This document shows positions 1 to 7,940 of a stretch of DNA of 64,000 nucleotides, piece after piece. The stretch spans positions 64,501-128,500 of the forward strand of contig NZ_JAEX01000005.1 in assembly GCF_000519125.1 (NCBI RefSeq), read 5' to 3'. The number at the start of each line of letters is the position of its first letter. Position 1 is the first letter of the stretch. Made by a program: the position numbers and the translations under genes. Under the pieces are notes generated by a model. The model did not search any database and was not told where the DNA came from. It saw nothing but the letters and a program-made list of their open reading frames with translations. The DNA is from Desulfocurvus vexinensis DSM 17965 (GTDB taxonomy: Bacteria; Desulfobacterota; Desulfovibrionia; Desulfovibrionales; Desulfovibrionaceae).

Positions 1-454
1 GGCGCCCGGGGGTGGTGGCGGGGTCCACGGTTCCGGCGAAGAGCAGATCCCACTGCCGGGGCCCGGGGCGCGGGCCGGTGTGGTCCGGCGCCCAGGGCGG
101 CAGCCAGAGCACGCGCCCGGGGTCGCTGCGCAGGGCGGCGAAGCGGGGCAGGTGGTCGCGCAGGCTCACGGAGCACAGGTCGAAGGCCCGGGAGTAGAGC
201 GGGTGCCAGGAGTGGATGTGCGTGTCCACGAAATGCATGACCGTGAGGCAGGGCCAGCGCTCCACGCCGAAAAGCACGGGCGGCAGGCTGGCGTCGCCCA
301 TGGCCACGGCGTCGGGCGCGCGCCCGCAGGCGGCCACGACCTCGTCCCAGGTCACGAAGCCGGGGCTGCGGCGCTCCAGGAGCGTGACGGCCCAGCCGTG
401 GGCGGCGAGCCCGGCGCTGAAGTAGGGGTGGCCGATCCAGCACAGATGTTTCAT
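1..454 (-). CDS. Glycosyltransferase-like protein (CgeB/DUF3880 type), 3' end outside window
   Basis: The minus-strand frame opens with ATG at 454 and stays open to the window edge, so only the first ~151 residues are visible. It starts MKHLCWIGHPYFSAGLAAHG and contains HFVDTHIHSWHPLYSRAFDLC and later LWLPPWAPDH. This pattern recalls the N-terminal half of bacterial CgeB/DUF3880 glycosyltransferases, where a nucleotide-sugar domain follows. In this group such proteins commonly modify flagellin or surface glycans. The catalytic C-terminal part is not visible, so the family call rests on general resemblance only. Confidence 0.6.
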   Translation of the reverse strand, partial: MKHLCWIGHPYFSAGLAAHGWAVTLLERRSPGFVTWDEVVAACGRAPDAVAMGDASLPPVLFGVERWPCLTVMHFVDTHIHSWHPLYSRAFDLCSVSLRDHLPRFAALRSDPGRVLWLPPWAPDHTGPRPGPRQWDLLFAGTVDPATTPGR

Positions 455-624
455 TTTGCCAGTCCTGGCGGGAGGTTCCCGCCTGGGCAGCATACACGCT
501 TTGCCCGGGGTGGGGAAGGGCGGGCCGGGGGCGGGGATGCGTGCGGCGGGTTGAGCCCGGGAGCAAAACGGTTTATGCAACTGCTCCACGGGCCGCGCGC
601 CCGGCAACCGTCAAGGAGGCGACA

Positions 625-1161
625 ATGAGCGAACTGCAAGTCAAGCCCGTGCAGCCCAAGCCGGCTTTCGATTTCATGTATTTCCTGGAAATCTGTGGCG
701 AGTCGCGCATCGAGGGCGACCTGCTGGACCGCCTGGAGGCGGCCTGGACCGACTGGCGCGACCGGTTGCACGCCTACCATCTGGTGCCCTCCACCGCCGG
801 GCCCGACGAGGGCTTTCTGCTCGTCTGGCTGACCGAGGGCGTGGAGGAGGCCGTGGAGCAGGGCTGGGCCGAGGGCGAGAAGAGCGGCATGTTCTTCCAC
901 AACCTGGCCATCACCCTGGTCATGAGCGCGGCGCGCAGCCTGGTGCCCGAGCTGGAGGAGCACTGCACGCCCCTGCCGCGCCCGGGGGCGGAGGTCCTGG
1001 ACTTCATGGAGAGCATGGACCTGGAATGGAACCCGCAGCTCGGGGCACTGAACCGCCAGTACGCCGTGTACACGCCCATGCCCTACCGGGGCGGCTGCGA
1101 GGTCTGCATGCAGGCCAACACCTGCCCCAACTCGACCCTTGGGTCGCAGGTCCGGCAATGA
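625..1161 (+). CDS. Conserved-looking protein of unknown function with C-terminal cysteine motif
   Basis: This 178-residue soluble protein starts at ATG 625 after a good ribosome site (AAGGAGG). I do not recognise the family. The body is acidic and probably helical, with a hydrophobic stretch around residues 95-105. The C-terminus carries CEVCMQANTCPN, a CxxC plus a third Cys that could bind a metal or form a disulfide. Its stop overlaps the next start (ATGA), so the two products are probably made together. There is no signal peptide and no membrane segment. The Cys cluster is the only functional clue. Confidence 0.75.
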   Translation: MSELQVKPVQPKPAFDFMYFLEICGESRIEGDLLDRLEAAWTDWRDRLHAYHLVPSTAGPDEGFLLVWLTEGVEEAVEQGWAEGEKSGMFFHNLAITLVMSAARSLVPELEEHCTPLPRPGAEVLDFMESMDLEWNPQLGALNRQYAVYTPMPYRGGCEVCMQANTCPNSTLGSQVRQ

Positions 1162-1631
1162 CGGCCCAGGGCATGGACGGGCTGCGCGCGCATGTGCGCG
1201 CCGTGGTCCTCGGGCGGCTGGAGCGCCTGGGGCGCGAGGAACTGCGCCGCGAGGCGGTGTCGGAATTTTTGGGCGTGACCCTGGGGGCGGACCCGGAAAC
1301 GGCCCGGCGCACCGCCGCGCTGGTGCCGCCGCTCATGGACGAGCTCTACGCCCGCTGGGTGGACATGTTCGTGGAGCGCTTCTTCGAGACGGTGCCGCCG
1401 GACCAGATCGGGCTGCTGTGCGACGGCAGCGAGCACAACGACGCCACGCTGTGCCTGGTCTACGTGATGTTCCTGGAATCGGCGCGCATGGAGCGGCAGA
1501 TGGACCAGGACCTGCGCGACTACGCGGCGCGCATGAGCGGGACCGACGACACCGGGGACCTCGCGGCCTCGTACATCCGGGCGCGCATGGCGCGGCTGGG
1601 GGCGGCGCTCAAGGGCCCGTCCAACAACTAG
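1158..1631 (+). CDS. Unknown helical protein, translationally coupled to the gene before
   Basis: A 157-residue protein starts at ATG 1158, sharing ATGA with the preceding stop. It looks all-helical and charged, with no signal peptide or recognisable catalytic motif. Residues about 55-75 (PLMDELYARWVDMFVERFFE) form an amphipathic helix, and the last ~50 residues are rich in Arg, Met and Asp. A strong intrinsic terminator lies 22 bp after the stop, so this is the last gene of a two-gene operon. I cannot assign a function. The fixed overlap suggests it partners the Cys-motif protein, possibly as an assembly chaperone (inference only). Confidence 0.7.
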   Translation: MTAQGMDGLRAHVRAVVLGRLERLGREELRREAVSEFLGVTLGADPETARRTAALVPPLMDELYARWVDMFVERFFETVPPDQIGLLCDGSEHNDATLCLVYVMFLESARMERQMDQDLRDYAARMSGTDDTGDLAASYIRARMARLGAALKGPSNN

Positions 1632-1653
1632 GCGCGCGCCCCGGCAAGGGAAA

Positions 1654-1688
1654 GCCCGCCCCGCCTTGCGGCGGGGCGGGCTTTTTTT
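1654..1688. terminator. Strong intrinsic terminator, probably bidirectional
   Basis: A 12-bp perfect GC stem (GCCCGCCCCGCC with its complement) closes a TTGC loop and is followed by seven T residues at 1682-1688. A short A run (1651-1653) precedes the stem. It separates the convergent pair of unknown genes and the RRM gene. Confidence 0.9.
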
Positions 1689-1711
1689 GCGGGTTCATGC
1701 CCTAGGTGGCG

Positions 1712-1981
1712 CTACCACCGGCGGGGCGCGCGGGGCGCGCGAGGCTTGGCCTCGTTCACCCGCAGGGTGCGCCCGCCGAATTCGGTGCCTTCCAGGGCCT
1801 CGATGGCCTTGGCGGCATCGGCGTCTTCCATTTCCACGAAAGCGAAGCCGCGCGGGCGTCCGGTGTCGCGGTCGGAGACGAGCTTGACGGAGGTGACCCC
1901 GCCGAACTGGCCGAACAGGTCGCGGAGTTCCTCTTCGGTGGCACTCCAGGGCAGATTGCCGACATAGATGGACTTGGGCAT
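1712..1981 (-). CDS. RRM-domain RNA-binding protein
   Basis: An 89-residue single RRM protein. RNP2 is IYVGNLPW near residues 5-12 and RNP1 is RGFAFVEM near residues 44-51; the tail is short, basic and Arg/Pro-rich. This is the standard size of bacterial RRM proteins, which bind single-stranded RNA and are often cold- or stress-induced. Upstream on the minus strand is an AT-rich leader of about 120 bp with a TTGACA-like -35 and a ribosome site (AAGGAG) nine to ten bases before the ATG. The long leader is compatible with post-transcriptional control, but that is inferred from length alone. Confidence 0.93.
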   Translation of the reverse strand: MPKSIYVGNLPWSATEEELRDLFGQFGGVTSVKLVSDRDTGRPRGFAFVEMEDADAAKAIEALEGTEFGGRTLRVNEAKPRAPRAPRRW

Positions 1982-2272
1982 TTCGCAAAAACTCCTTGCA
2001 AAAAGAAAAGTCGCGTGTCCTTTTCACACCGGGGCAAACCCTTCCTCGGCGTTTGGACTATGAATTCCTCATGGATGGTCGCCAATCAAATGTCAAACTT
2101 TTTTTTGGGGAATTTTGAACGGTATTGCAGTGCTGTCATTGCAGCGTGCACCCTGGCCCGGCCACTGTTGGCTGGCGCGTGCTGCACGCAGCAGGCGGGG
2201 CCCCGCCCGGGGCGGAGCAGGGGGGATGCGCAGCCCGCAGCCACGCGGACAGGGCAGGCCGGGCCCCGCAGC

Positions 2273-3064
2273 GTGGGCCCGGCGTGGCGTCGCACCCTGG
2301 TTGCGGGCGTCGTACTGCTGGGCCTGGCGTGCATGGCGGCCCCGGCCCGGGCCGGGGCGGGCGGCGCGCCGGTGCTTGTGCCGCGCGTTGCGGCAACGCT
2401 GCCCCACGACCCCGGGGCCTTCACCCAGGGGCTGTTCTTCACTGGGGGGCGGCTGTTCGAGACCACCGGGCTGCGCGGCGCCTCGCGGATCATGGAGCTG
2501 GACCCGGCCAGCGGGCGGGTGCTGCGCTCCCGGGCCCTGCCCGACGCGTATTTCGGCGAGGGCGCCACGGCGGTGGGCGAGCTGGCCGTATGGCTGACCT
2601 GGACCTCGGGCCGGGCCTTCGTCCTGGGGCTGGACGATTTCGCCCCGCGCGGGGAGTTCAGCTATTCCGGCCAGGGCTGGGGGCTGACGGGCGACGGGCG
2701 CGTGCTTTACATGAGCGATGGCTCGGACGTGCTCACCGTGCGCGACGCGCAGACCTTCGCCGTGCTCGGGCGCCTGGAGGTGCGCGACGGGGACGCGCCC
2801 GTGGAACTGCTCAACGAGCTGGAATGGGCGGACGGCGAGATCCTGGCCAACGTCTGGCACAGCGCGCGGGTGGCGGCCATCGACCCCGCCACGGGTCGGG
2901 TGCGCCGCTGGCTGGACCTGGGCCCCCTGGTGCCCCCCGGGCTGGGCCCCGAGGCCGTGGCCAACGGCCTGGCCTGGGACGCGGGCGCGCGCAGGCTCTA
3001 CGCCACAGGCAAGCTCTGGCCGGTGCTCTATGTCCTGGACCTTGGCCCGGCTCCGGCCCCCTGA
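2273..3064 (+). CDS. Secreted glutamine cyclotransferase (glutaminyl-peptide cyclotransferase)
   Basis: The product matches the beta-propeller glutaminyl cyclotransferase family, which converts N-terminal Gln to pyroglutamate. Family hallmarks include HDPGAFTQGLFFTGGRLFET, the repeated YFGEG/LTWTSG/GWGLTGDG blades, ELEWADGEILANVW and EAVANGLAWD. I chose GTG 2273 because it gives a normal signal peptide: RR, a hydrophobic core and an ARA cleavage site near residue 24. The mature enzyme would then be periplasmic and of usual length (263 aa total). The frame is open much further upstream, with ATG at 2060, and no good ribosome site precedes 2273, so the start is uncertain. The gene stands alone. 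Confidence 0.85.
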   Translation: MGPAWRRTLVAGVVLLGLACMAAPARAGAGGAPVLVPRVAATLPHDPGAFTQGLFFTGGRLFETTGLRGASRIMELDPASGRVLRSRALPDAYFGEGATAVGELAVWLTWTSGRAFVLGLDDFAPRGEFSYSGQGWGLTGDGRVLYMSDGSDVLTVRDAQTFAVLGRLEVRDGDAPVELLNELEWADGEILANVWHSARVAAIDPATGRVRRWLDLGPLVPPGLGPEAVANGLAWDAGARRLYATGKLWPVLYVLDLGPAPAP

Positions 3065-3260
3065 CGCGCGCAGACACGACGGCGCGAAAGCCCGCCGGGC
3101 CCGCCTGGCGGTCCCGGCTCCCGGGCGCGCGAAGACGCGACCCTGGCCGCCATTTTTTCTAGACAAAGTCTGGATTCCGTGCTCTAAACAGGAAAGCCTC
3201 ACGATGGATTGAAGCCCGGGGCGGCCCGTCCGGCCCGGGAAAAGGCAAGGGGGACCAGGA

Positions 3261-3687
3261 ATGCCGCAGGTCGCAGCGCGCGTGTCCGACGAACACGAGC
3301 AGTGGCTCAAGGAGTACTTCCGCACCAAGAGCGCGGGGGCCGAGTTCGTGGTGCCCTGGGCGGTGGACACCTTTTTCCGCTCCATCAATTCCATCCGCGG
3401 CCAGTTCTCCTCCGCCGAGCTCAAGACCATCCTCGAAGCCCACAAGGACGTGAAGCTGCTGCCGGACCAGTCGCGCCTGGCCTACCTCCAGCTGCGCGTG
3501 CAGGACGCCTGCGAGCTGGCCATGGTCAACACCAAAATACGGCGCCAGCAAGGCCAACCTGGAGGCCAAGATCAAGCGCCTGAACGACACCCAGGCCGCC
3601 GCGCTGATGATCTGGGCCACGGCCTACTGGGTCTCCAAGGAGTGGAAGGACATCGACATGGACGACTACGTGCGCGACGTGAGCTGA
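3261..3687 (+). pseudogene. Unknown conserved-looking protein interrupted by a +1 frameshift in an A run
   Basis: Translation from ATG 3261 (after an AAGGGGG ribosome site) gives a convincing acidic helical protein up to NTK around codon 92. The frame then breaks at AAAA (3534-3537). Removing one A continues it as YGASKANLEAKIKRLNDTQA and WATAYWVSKEWKDIDMDDYV to TGA 3685-3687, making about 141 residues. The unshifted frame runs on into low-quality, Arg/Pro-rich sequence. An intrinsic terminator sits about 35 bp after the restored stop, supporting it as the real end. The cause may be a sequencing indel or a real mutation. Family and function are not recognised. Confidence 0.75.
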
Positions 3688-3722
3688 CGCCCGGCGTCCC
3701 CTGCGTCTCTTTCCGCCGCCAG

Positions 3723-3746
3723 GCCGCGCCCTGCGCGGCTTTTTTT
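3723..3746 (+). terminator. Intrinsic terminator
   Basis: A 7-bp stem GCCGCGC/GCGCGGC with a three-base loop is followed by seven T residues (3740-3746). It lies just after the restored stop of the frameshifted gene. Confidence 0.85.
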
Positions 3747-3922
3747 GTCTGCTGGCCGGGGCGGGGCTGGGTCTGGACCCGGGGCTGGAAAAGTCCTTTT
3801 GCGGGCCGCTTGAAAATGGTGGGCTGGTGGCGCGCAGCAACACGGCCGCCGCGCTTCGGGGCCGCCGCGAAGGCCCGGATTTCTTGGGCAACGCGGGGGG
3901 CCGCCATTTTTCAAAAAGCTGT

Positions 3923-3949
3923 TAAGTCCCGGGGCGAGGGGGCCGATAA
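3923..3949 (+). promoter_or_regulatory. Sigma-28 (FliA) type flagellar promoter
   Basis: TAAG at 3923-3926, 15 bases, then GCCGATAA at 3942-3949 matches the FliA consensus (TAAA-N15-GCCGATAA) at all but one position. Transcription would start near 3957, about 60 bp before the lipoprotein-flgO pair. The match and the flagellar target support each other. Confidence 0.8.
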
Positions 3950-4017
3950 GATCGGTGAGCCCATGGACGGGGCGCGTGCCGCGTGGCGCCGCCTGCCGGA
4001 CGGGCAAGGAAGCCGAC

Positions 4018-4707
4018 ATGATCAAAGCGTTTCTCGCCGTCCTCGGACTGGCGATGCTGGCGGGCTGCCAGTCGCAGCTGCCCTACGCCACGACCTATCC
4101 CATGACCGGGCAGCACAAGATGCAGGCCGCGCAGCACTGGAACGTGCTGGCCGCCGATGTGGCCGGTCGCGTCCACGCCGCCCTGGACGACCGGATGGAC
4201 CTGCGCCAGCTGGCCATCGACGTGGACACGGACCAGGCCCCCGGGCCGTTCCACCAGGTCTTCCGCGAGCTGCTGGTCTCCAACCTCGTGCAGCGCGGGG
4301 TGCAGGTGGCCGACCTGGAGGAGAACCAGCTGGAACTGGTCTACAAGGTCCAGGTGCTGCGCCACGGGGCGCGCATCCAGCGGCCCGTGCCCGGGCTGTT
4401 GACGCTCATCGGCGCGGGCATCGCCGTCTCGCGCGACGTGACCACCGAGTTCATCTACGGCGCGGCCCCGGCGGGCCTGCTGGCCGACGTGGCCGCCGGG
4501 CACCTGGCCAGCCACTCCAACCAGGAGGTGATCATCACCACCCGGCTGGTGTGGAAAAACCGCTACGTCATGCACGCCTCGGACATCTACTACATCAACG
4601 ACGAGGACTACCTGCACTACGGCAGGCCCCTGCGCGCCGCCGGTTCCGCAGCGCGCGGGCAGACGGGCAGCCTCGAATCCACGCCCATGGGGGTCCGCAA
4701 TGAATAG
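4018..4707 (+). CDS. Lipoprotein cotranscribed with flgO
   Basis: A 229-residue protein starts at ATG 4018 after AAGGAAG. Residues 1-16 are a lipoprotein signal ending in the lipobox LAGC (Cys17), so the product is probably anchored in the outer membrane or periplasmic face. The rest is a mixed alpha/beta domain with LVSNLVQRGVQVADLEENQL and a glycine-rich hydrophobic stretch around residues 125-140 (VPGLLTLIGAGIAVSRDV). The family is not recognised. It overlaps flgO by 8 bp and follows a FliA-type promoter, so a role in the flagellar outer-membrane complex, like FlgP or FlgT of Vibrio, is likely by context only. Confidence 0.8.
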   Translation: MIKAFLAVLGLAMLAGCQSQLPYATTYPMTGQHKMQAAQHWNVLAADVAGRVHAALDDRMDLRQLAIDVDTDQAPGPFHQVFRELLVSNLVQRGVQVADLEENQLELVYKVQVLRHGARIQRPVPGLLTLIGAGIAVSRDVTTEFIYGAAPAGLLADVAAGHLASHSNQEVIITTRLVWKNRYVMHASDIYYINDEDYLHYGRPLRAAGSAARGQTGSLESTPMGVRNE

Positions 4708-5479
4708 GCAGCCCCGCGCAGCGCGCGCCCTGGTGGCGGTCCTGGCCCTGGCCCTGGCCCTGTGCGCCGCCCTGGCCGGATGCATGAGTTTTGGCATGTC
4801 CGACCCCGAAAAGCCCAAGGGCTACCGCCAGCCCCTGAGCGCGTCCTGGGAGGGCGACGCCTTCATCGCCGAGAACCACACCGCCGCCGACGGGCTGGTG
4901 GAGAACCTGGAAAACCGCCTGCCCGACGAGGCGCGCATCATGTGCGCGACCTTCGTCAGCCTGGACGACTTCGACAAGACCTCGGGCTTCGGACGGCTGG
5001 CCGCGGCGCAGTTCGCCTCGCGGCTGGCCCAGGCCGGGTTCTCGGTCATCGAGTTCCGCCTGCGCAGCGAGATGGGCGTGCGCGTGGGCGAGGGCGAGTT
5101 CCTGCTTTCGCGCCAGACCGCCCAGTTCATGCGCGAGAGCTACGACGCCCACGCCGTGCTCGTGGGCAGCTATGTGGTGGACCGCTCGGCGGTCTTCGTC
5201 TCCGGCCAGGTGGTGCGCCTGGACACGGGGGTGGTGGTGGCGGCCTACGACTACGCCGTGCCCAACCGGGGGCTGGTGGCCCGGCTTTTGCGCGGCGAGG
5301 AGCCCGGGCCGGACTTCGAGAACTTCCTGCGCAGGCGGGCGGTGGCCGAGCTGGCCTCGCCCGAGGTCATCAAGGCCGCCAAGGGCGCCCCGGCGGCGGC
5401 CCCGGCCAAGGCCAAGGCCGCCCCGGCTGCGGACGCCACCGCGCCCATCCGGCTGTTCCCGCCCACGCGGGTGCAGTAG
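4700..5479 (+). CDS. flgO: FlgO-family flagellar outer-membrane lipoprotein
   Basis: A 259-residue protein with a lipoprotein signal (lipobox LAGC, Cys28). The FlgO domain spans roughly residues 50-190: IAENHTAADGLVENLENRL, then the family pattern TFVSLDDFDKTSGFGRLAAA and QFASRLAQAGFSVIEFRLR, then SYDAHAVLVGSYVVD. In Vibrio, FlgO sits in the outer membrane and stabilises the flagellum and motility. A lysine/alanine-rich linker leads to a C-terminal APIRLFPPTRVQ motif. That motif's DNA is repeated just downstream of the stop. The gene is coupled to the lipoprotein before it. Confidence 0.88.
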   Translation: MNRQPRAARALVAVLALALALCAALAGCMSFGMSDPEKPKGYRQPLSASWEGDAFIAENHTAADGLVENLENRLPDEARIMCATFVSLDDFDKTSGFGRLAAAQFASRLAQAGFSVIEFRLRSEMGVRVGEGEFLLSRQTAQFMRESYDAHAVLVGSYVVDRSAVFVSGQVVRLDTGVVVAAYDYAVPNRGLVARLLRGEEPGPDFENFLRRRAVAELASPEVIKAAKGAPAAAPAKAKAAPAADATAPIRLFPPTRVQ

Positions 5480-5540
5480 GCAACGCGTCAAGCCCGGCTG
5501 CGCGCCCATCCGGCTGTTCCCGCCCCCGCGGGTGCGGCAG
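5441..5540 (+). repeat. Imperfect 40-bp direct repeat over and after the flgO 3' end
   Basis: Bases 5441-5480 and 5502-5540 are near-identical (about three differences), both reading GCGCCCATCCGGCTGTTCCC then GCCC-CGCGGGTGC. The first copy encodes the final residues and stop of FlgO. The second lies in noncoding DNA and would encode a similar APIRLFPPPRV peptide. It looks like a local duplication or the remains of a second FlgO-type 3' end. Confidence 0.9.
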
Positions 5541-5727
5541 GGGCGCCCGGGGCCGGGTTGGCCGCGCCGTCCCGGAGCCCACGGGCCTGCCGCTCCCCGC
5601 GCGGGGCGCGATTGCGGGGAGCGCACAGGAATAAAACACCAGGAATGCTGCCTCCCGCGCGCGGGGCGGCGGCTGTGGGGCTTCCGGCCCGGGCCGGGGC
5701 GTGCTAGGCTGGGGGCAGGAGGCCGAC

Positions 5728-6729
5728 ATGCCTGAGCGATTCCCCCTGCGGGCCCTGGCGCTGTGCCTGCCGCTGCTGGCGGCGGCGCTGCTGGCCGGGT
5801 GCTCCGTGTCCGTCAACGCCTTTCGTGACTACGACACCCCCCTGCGCGAGCACGTGCTCTCGGGCAGCGCCCGGGAGAAGATCCTGGTGCTGCCCGTGCG
5901 CGGTTTCATCGACCTGGAGCCCGACCAGGGCCTGGCGGCGCGCCGGCCCAGCGTGGTCCAGGACGCGGTGGCCATGCTGCGCAAGGCCGAGGCCGACCCC
6001 GACGTGCGCGCGCTGCTCATCCAGGTGGACAGCCCCGGCGGCACCGTGGTGGCCAGCGACATCCTCTACGCCGAGATCATGCGCCTGCGCGCGGCCCGCG
6101 AGCTGCCCGCCGTGACGCTGATGATGACCGTGGCGGCCAGCGGGGGCTATCAGGCCGCCCTGGCCGGGGACCATATCGTGGCCCACGCCTCCACGGTCAC
6201 GGGGTCCATCGGCACGGTGTTCCTGCGCCCCGACGTGAGCGGGCTGATGGGCAAGATCGGCGTGGGCGCCGAGGTCACGCGCTCGGGCCGCCACAAGGAC
6301 ATCGGCTCGCCCCTGCGCGGCTCGACCCCCGAGGAGCGGGCCATCTTCCAGGCCATGATCGACGACATGAACGGGCGCTTCCTGGCCCTGGTGGCCCAGC
6401 GCCGGGGGCTTGACCGCAAGGCCCTGGACGATGTAGCCGATGCGCGGGTGCTTACCGCCACCCAGGCCCAGGCCCTGGGGCTGGTGGACGCGGTGGGCAC
6501 GGCCCACGACGCCCTGGCCCAGGCCCGTGCCCTGGCCGGGCTGCCCGAGCAGGCGCGGGTGGTGGTCTACCGCCGCCGCGCCATGCAGGACGACACGCTG
6601 TACAATCCGCCCCTGGCGGCGGCAGACGCCGCCCCGGGGCTGGACCTGGGGCTTTCGCATCTGCTGGGCGTGCCGCGCGCGGGCTTCTACGCCCTGTGGG
6701 CGCCCGAATACGGGGCCGGACCCCGCTAA
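5728..6729 (+). CDS. sppA: Signal peptide peptidase SppA-type serine protease (S49), lipoprotein form
   Basis: A 333-residue protein starts at ATG 5728 (ribosome site CAGGAGG). The N-terminus is a lipoprotein signal with lipobox LAGC. The S49 core includes VLPVRGFI, IQVDSPGGTV, and the nucleophile in AASGGY (Ser138). The general base is Lys190 in SGRHKDIGSP. The Ser-Lys spacing of 52 residues equals that of Bacillus SppA, so this is the single-domain (about half-length) type that cleaves leftover signal peptides in the membrane. Lipid anchoring instead of a transmembrane helix is less usual. It is likely cotranscribed with the small gene that follows. Confidence 0.92.
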   Translation: MPERFPLRALALCLPLLAAALLAGCSVSVNAFRDYDTPLREHVLSGSAREKILVLPVRGFIDLEPDQGLAARRPSVVQDAVAMLRKAEADPDVRALLIQVDSPGGTVVASDILYAEIMRLRAARELPAVTLMMTVAASGGYQAALAGDHIVAHASTVTGSIGTVFLRPDVSGLMGKIGVGAEVTRSGRHKDIGSPLRGSTPEERAIFQAMIDDMNGRFLALVAQRRGLDRKALDDVADARVLTATQAQALGLVDAVGTAHDALAQARALAGLPEQARVVVYRRRAMQDDTLYNPPLAAADAAPGLDLGLSHLLGVPRAGFYALWAPEYGAGPR

Positions 6730-6765
6730 CGCCGCCGCCGCGCGCCGCGGCCCGAGGAGGATCGC

Positions 6766-6972
6766 ATGGACGACTGGAAGGTCGCGGGCACCTACCCCGA
6801 CTACAACGACGAAGCCTATCACGAGTTCAAGCGCTGGAGCGACGTCTGCGAGGACATCGCCCTGTACCCCGAGGCCAACGTGCGTCTGGTCAAGGACGAG
6901 CAGGGCGGCGTGCGCGTGGAGATCAGCCGGGCGCTGATCAGCTATTTCGAGGGCACCCCGGGCGAATTCTAG
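6766..6972 (+). CDS. Small acidic protein of unknown function
   Basis: A 68-residue protein with a strong ribosome site (GAGGAGG) before ATG 6766. It is acidic and soluble, with DWKVAGTYPDYNDEAYHEFK at the start and VRVEISRALISYFEGTPGEF at the end. It has one Cys and no signal peptide. It follows sppA by 36 bp and precedes a terminator, so it is the end of that operon. I do not recognise the family. The good ribosome site and natural composition support it as real. Confidence 0.75.
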   Translation: MDDWKVAGTYPDYNDEAYHEFKRWSDVCEDIALYPEANVRLVKDEQGGVRVEISRALISYFEGTPGEF

Positions 6973-7013
6973 GCCCGGCGGCGCCGTGGGGCGCCTCGGG
7001 AAGTGGGAAAACG

Positions 7014-7046
7014 AAAAAAGCCGGAGGCTTGCGCCCCCGGCTTTTT
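7014..7046. terminator. Bidirectional intrinsic terminator
   Basis: GCCGG (7020-7024) pairs with CCGGC (7037-7041) with a GG/CC extension inside. An A run (7014-7019) lies before the stem and a T run (7042-7046) after it. It serves both the small gene and the convergent mrp gene. Confidence 0.8.
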
Positions 7047-7079
7047 GTCATGGTCCGGCCCCCGGCGGGGCGCCCGGGC

Positions 7080-7940
7080 CTAGTTGGCCAGGGCCAGGAT
7101 GGGCTTGATGATCTCGCCCAGGGCGCGGGCGGTGGCGTTGTCCTGCCCGAGCTTGGCGATGGGGTAGCCCTCGTCGCCGGAGCGGGCGACCTCGGGGTCC
7201 AGGGGGATGCGGCCCAGGAAGCGCACGCCCGTCTCCCGGGCCAGGGCCTCGCCGCCGCCGGTGCTGAAGATGTTCTCCACATGCCCGCACTTGGGGCAGG
7301 CGTAGCCGCTCATGTTCTCCACCAGTCCGAAGACCTTGTTGCCCACCTGCTCGCAGAAGGTCACCGAGCGGCGCACATCGTCAACGGCCACGCCCTGGGG
7401 CGTGGTGACGATGATGGCCTGGGCCTCGGGGCCGATCTCCTGCAGGGCCGAGAGGGGTTCGTCGCCCGTGCCGGGAGGGCAGTCCAGGATCAGGTAGTCC
7501 AGGTCGCCCCAGGCCACGTCGGAGATGAACTGGCGGATGAGGCCGGTCTTCACCGGGCCGCGCCAGATCACGGCGTCCTTGGGGCTGGGCAGCAAAAAGC
7601 CCAGGGACATGACCCACAGGTTGTTGTTGTAGGCCACGGGCTCGATGTAGTCGCGCTCGATGTGCGGCTGGGTGCCCGCCAGGGAGAGCAGGCGCGGCAC
7701 GCTCGGGCCGTGCACGTCCACGTCCAGCAGGCCGACCTGCTTGCCTGCCAGGGCCAGGGCCACGGCGATGTTGGCCGCCACGGTGGACTTGCCCACGCCG
7801 CCCTTGCCGGACATGACCACCAGCTTGTTGCGGATGCGGCCCAGGGTTTTCTTGATCTTTTCGTCCTGCGGGTTGGTGCCGCAGGTTTCGGGTGTGCAGC
7901 CGCTTCCGGCGGAGGAGCAGCCTGCGCATGCGTCGCTCAT
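7080..7940 (-). CDS. Mrp/NBP35-family P-loop ATPase (iron-sulfur carrier)
   Basis: A 286-residue Mrp/ApbC-type protein that binds ATP and carries or transfers Fe-S clusters in the cytoplasm. The deviant Walker A is GKGGVGKST (residues 45-53), then DVDVHGPS, the Mrp signature DYLILDCPPGTGDEPLSALQ, and the C-terminal CPKCGH dyad that binds the bridging cluster. The first 20 residues hold four Cys (5, 8, 15, 20), as in the NBP35-like subgroup. It lies downstream of a dinitrogenase-cofactor-domain protein and a sigma-54 activator. This matches the arrangement of the ORP cluster of Desulfovibrio, so a role in that complex is plausible. Confidence 0.93.
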   Translation of the reverse strand: MSDACAGCSSAGSGCTPETCGTNPQDEKIKKTLGRIRNKLVVMSGKGGVGKSTVAANIAVALALAGKQVGLLDVDVHGPSVPRLLSLAGTQPHIERDYIEPVAYNNNLWVMSLGFLLPSPKDAVIWRGPVKTGLIRQFISDVAWGDLDYLILDCPPGTGDEPLSALQEIGPEAQAIIVTTPQGVAVDDVRRSVTFCEQVGNKVFGLVENMSGYACPKCGHVENIFSTGGGEALARETGVRFLGRIPLDPEVARSGDEGYPIAKLGQDNATARALGEIIKPILALAN

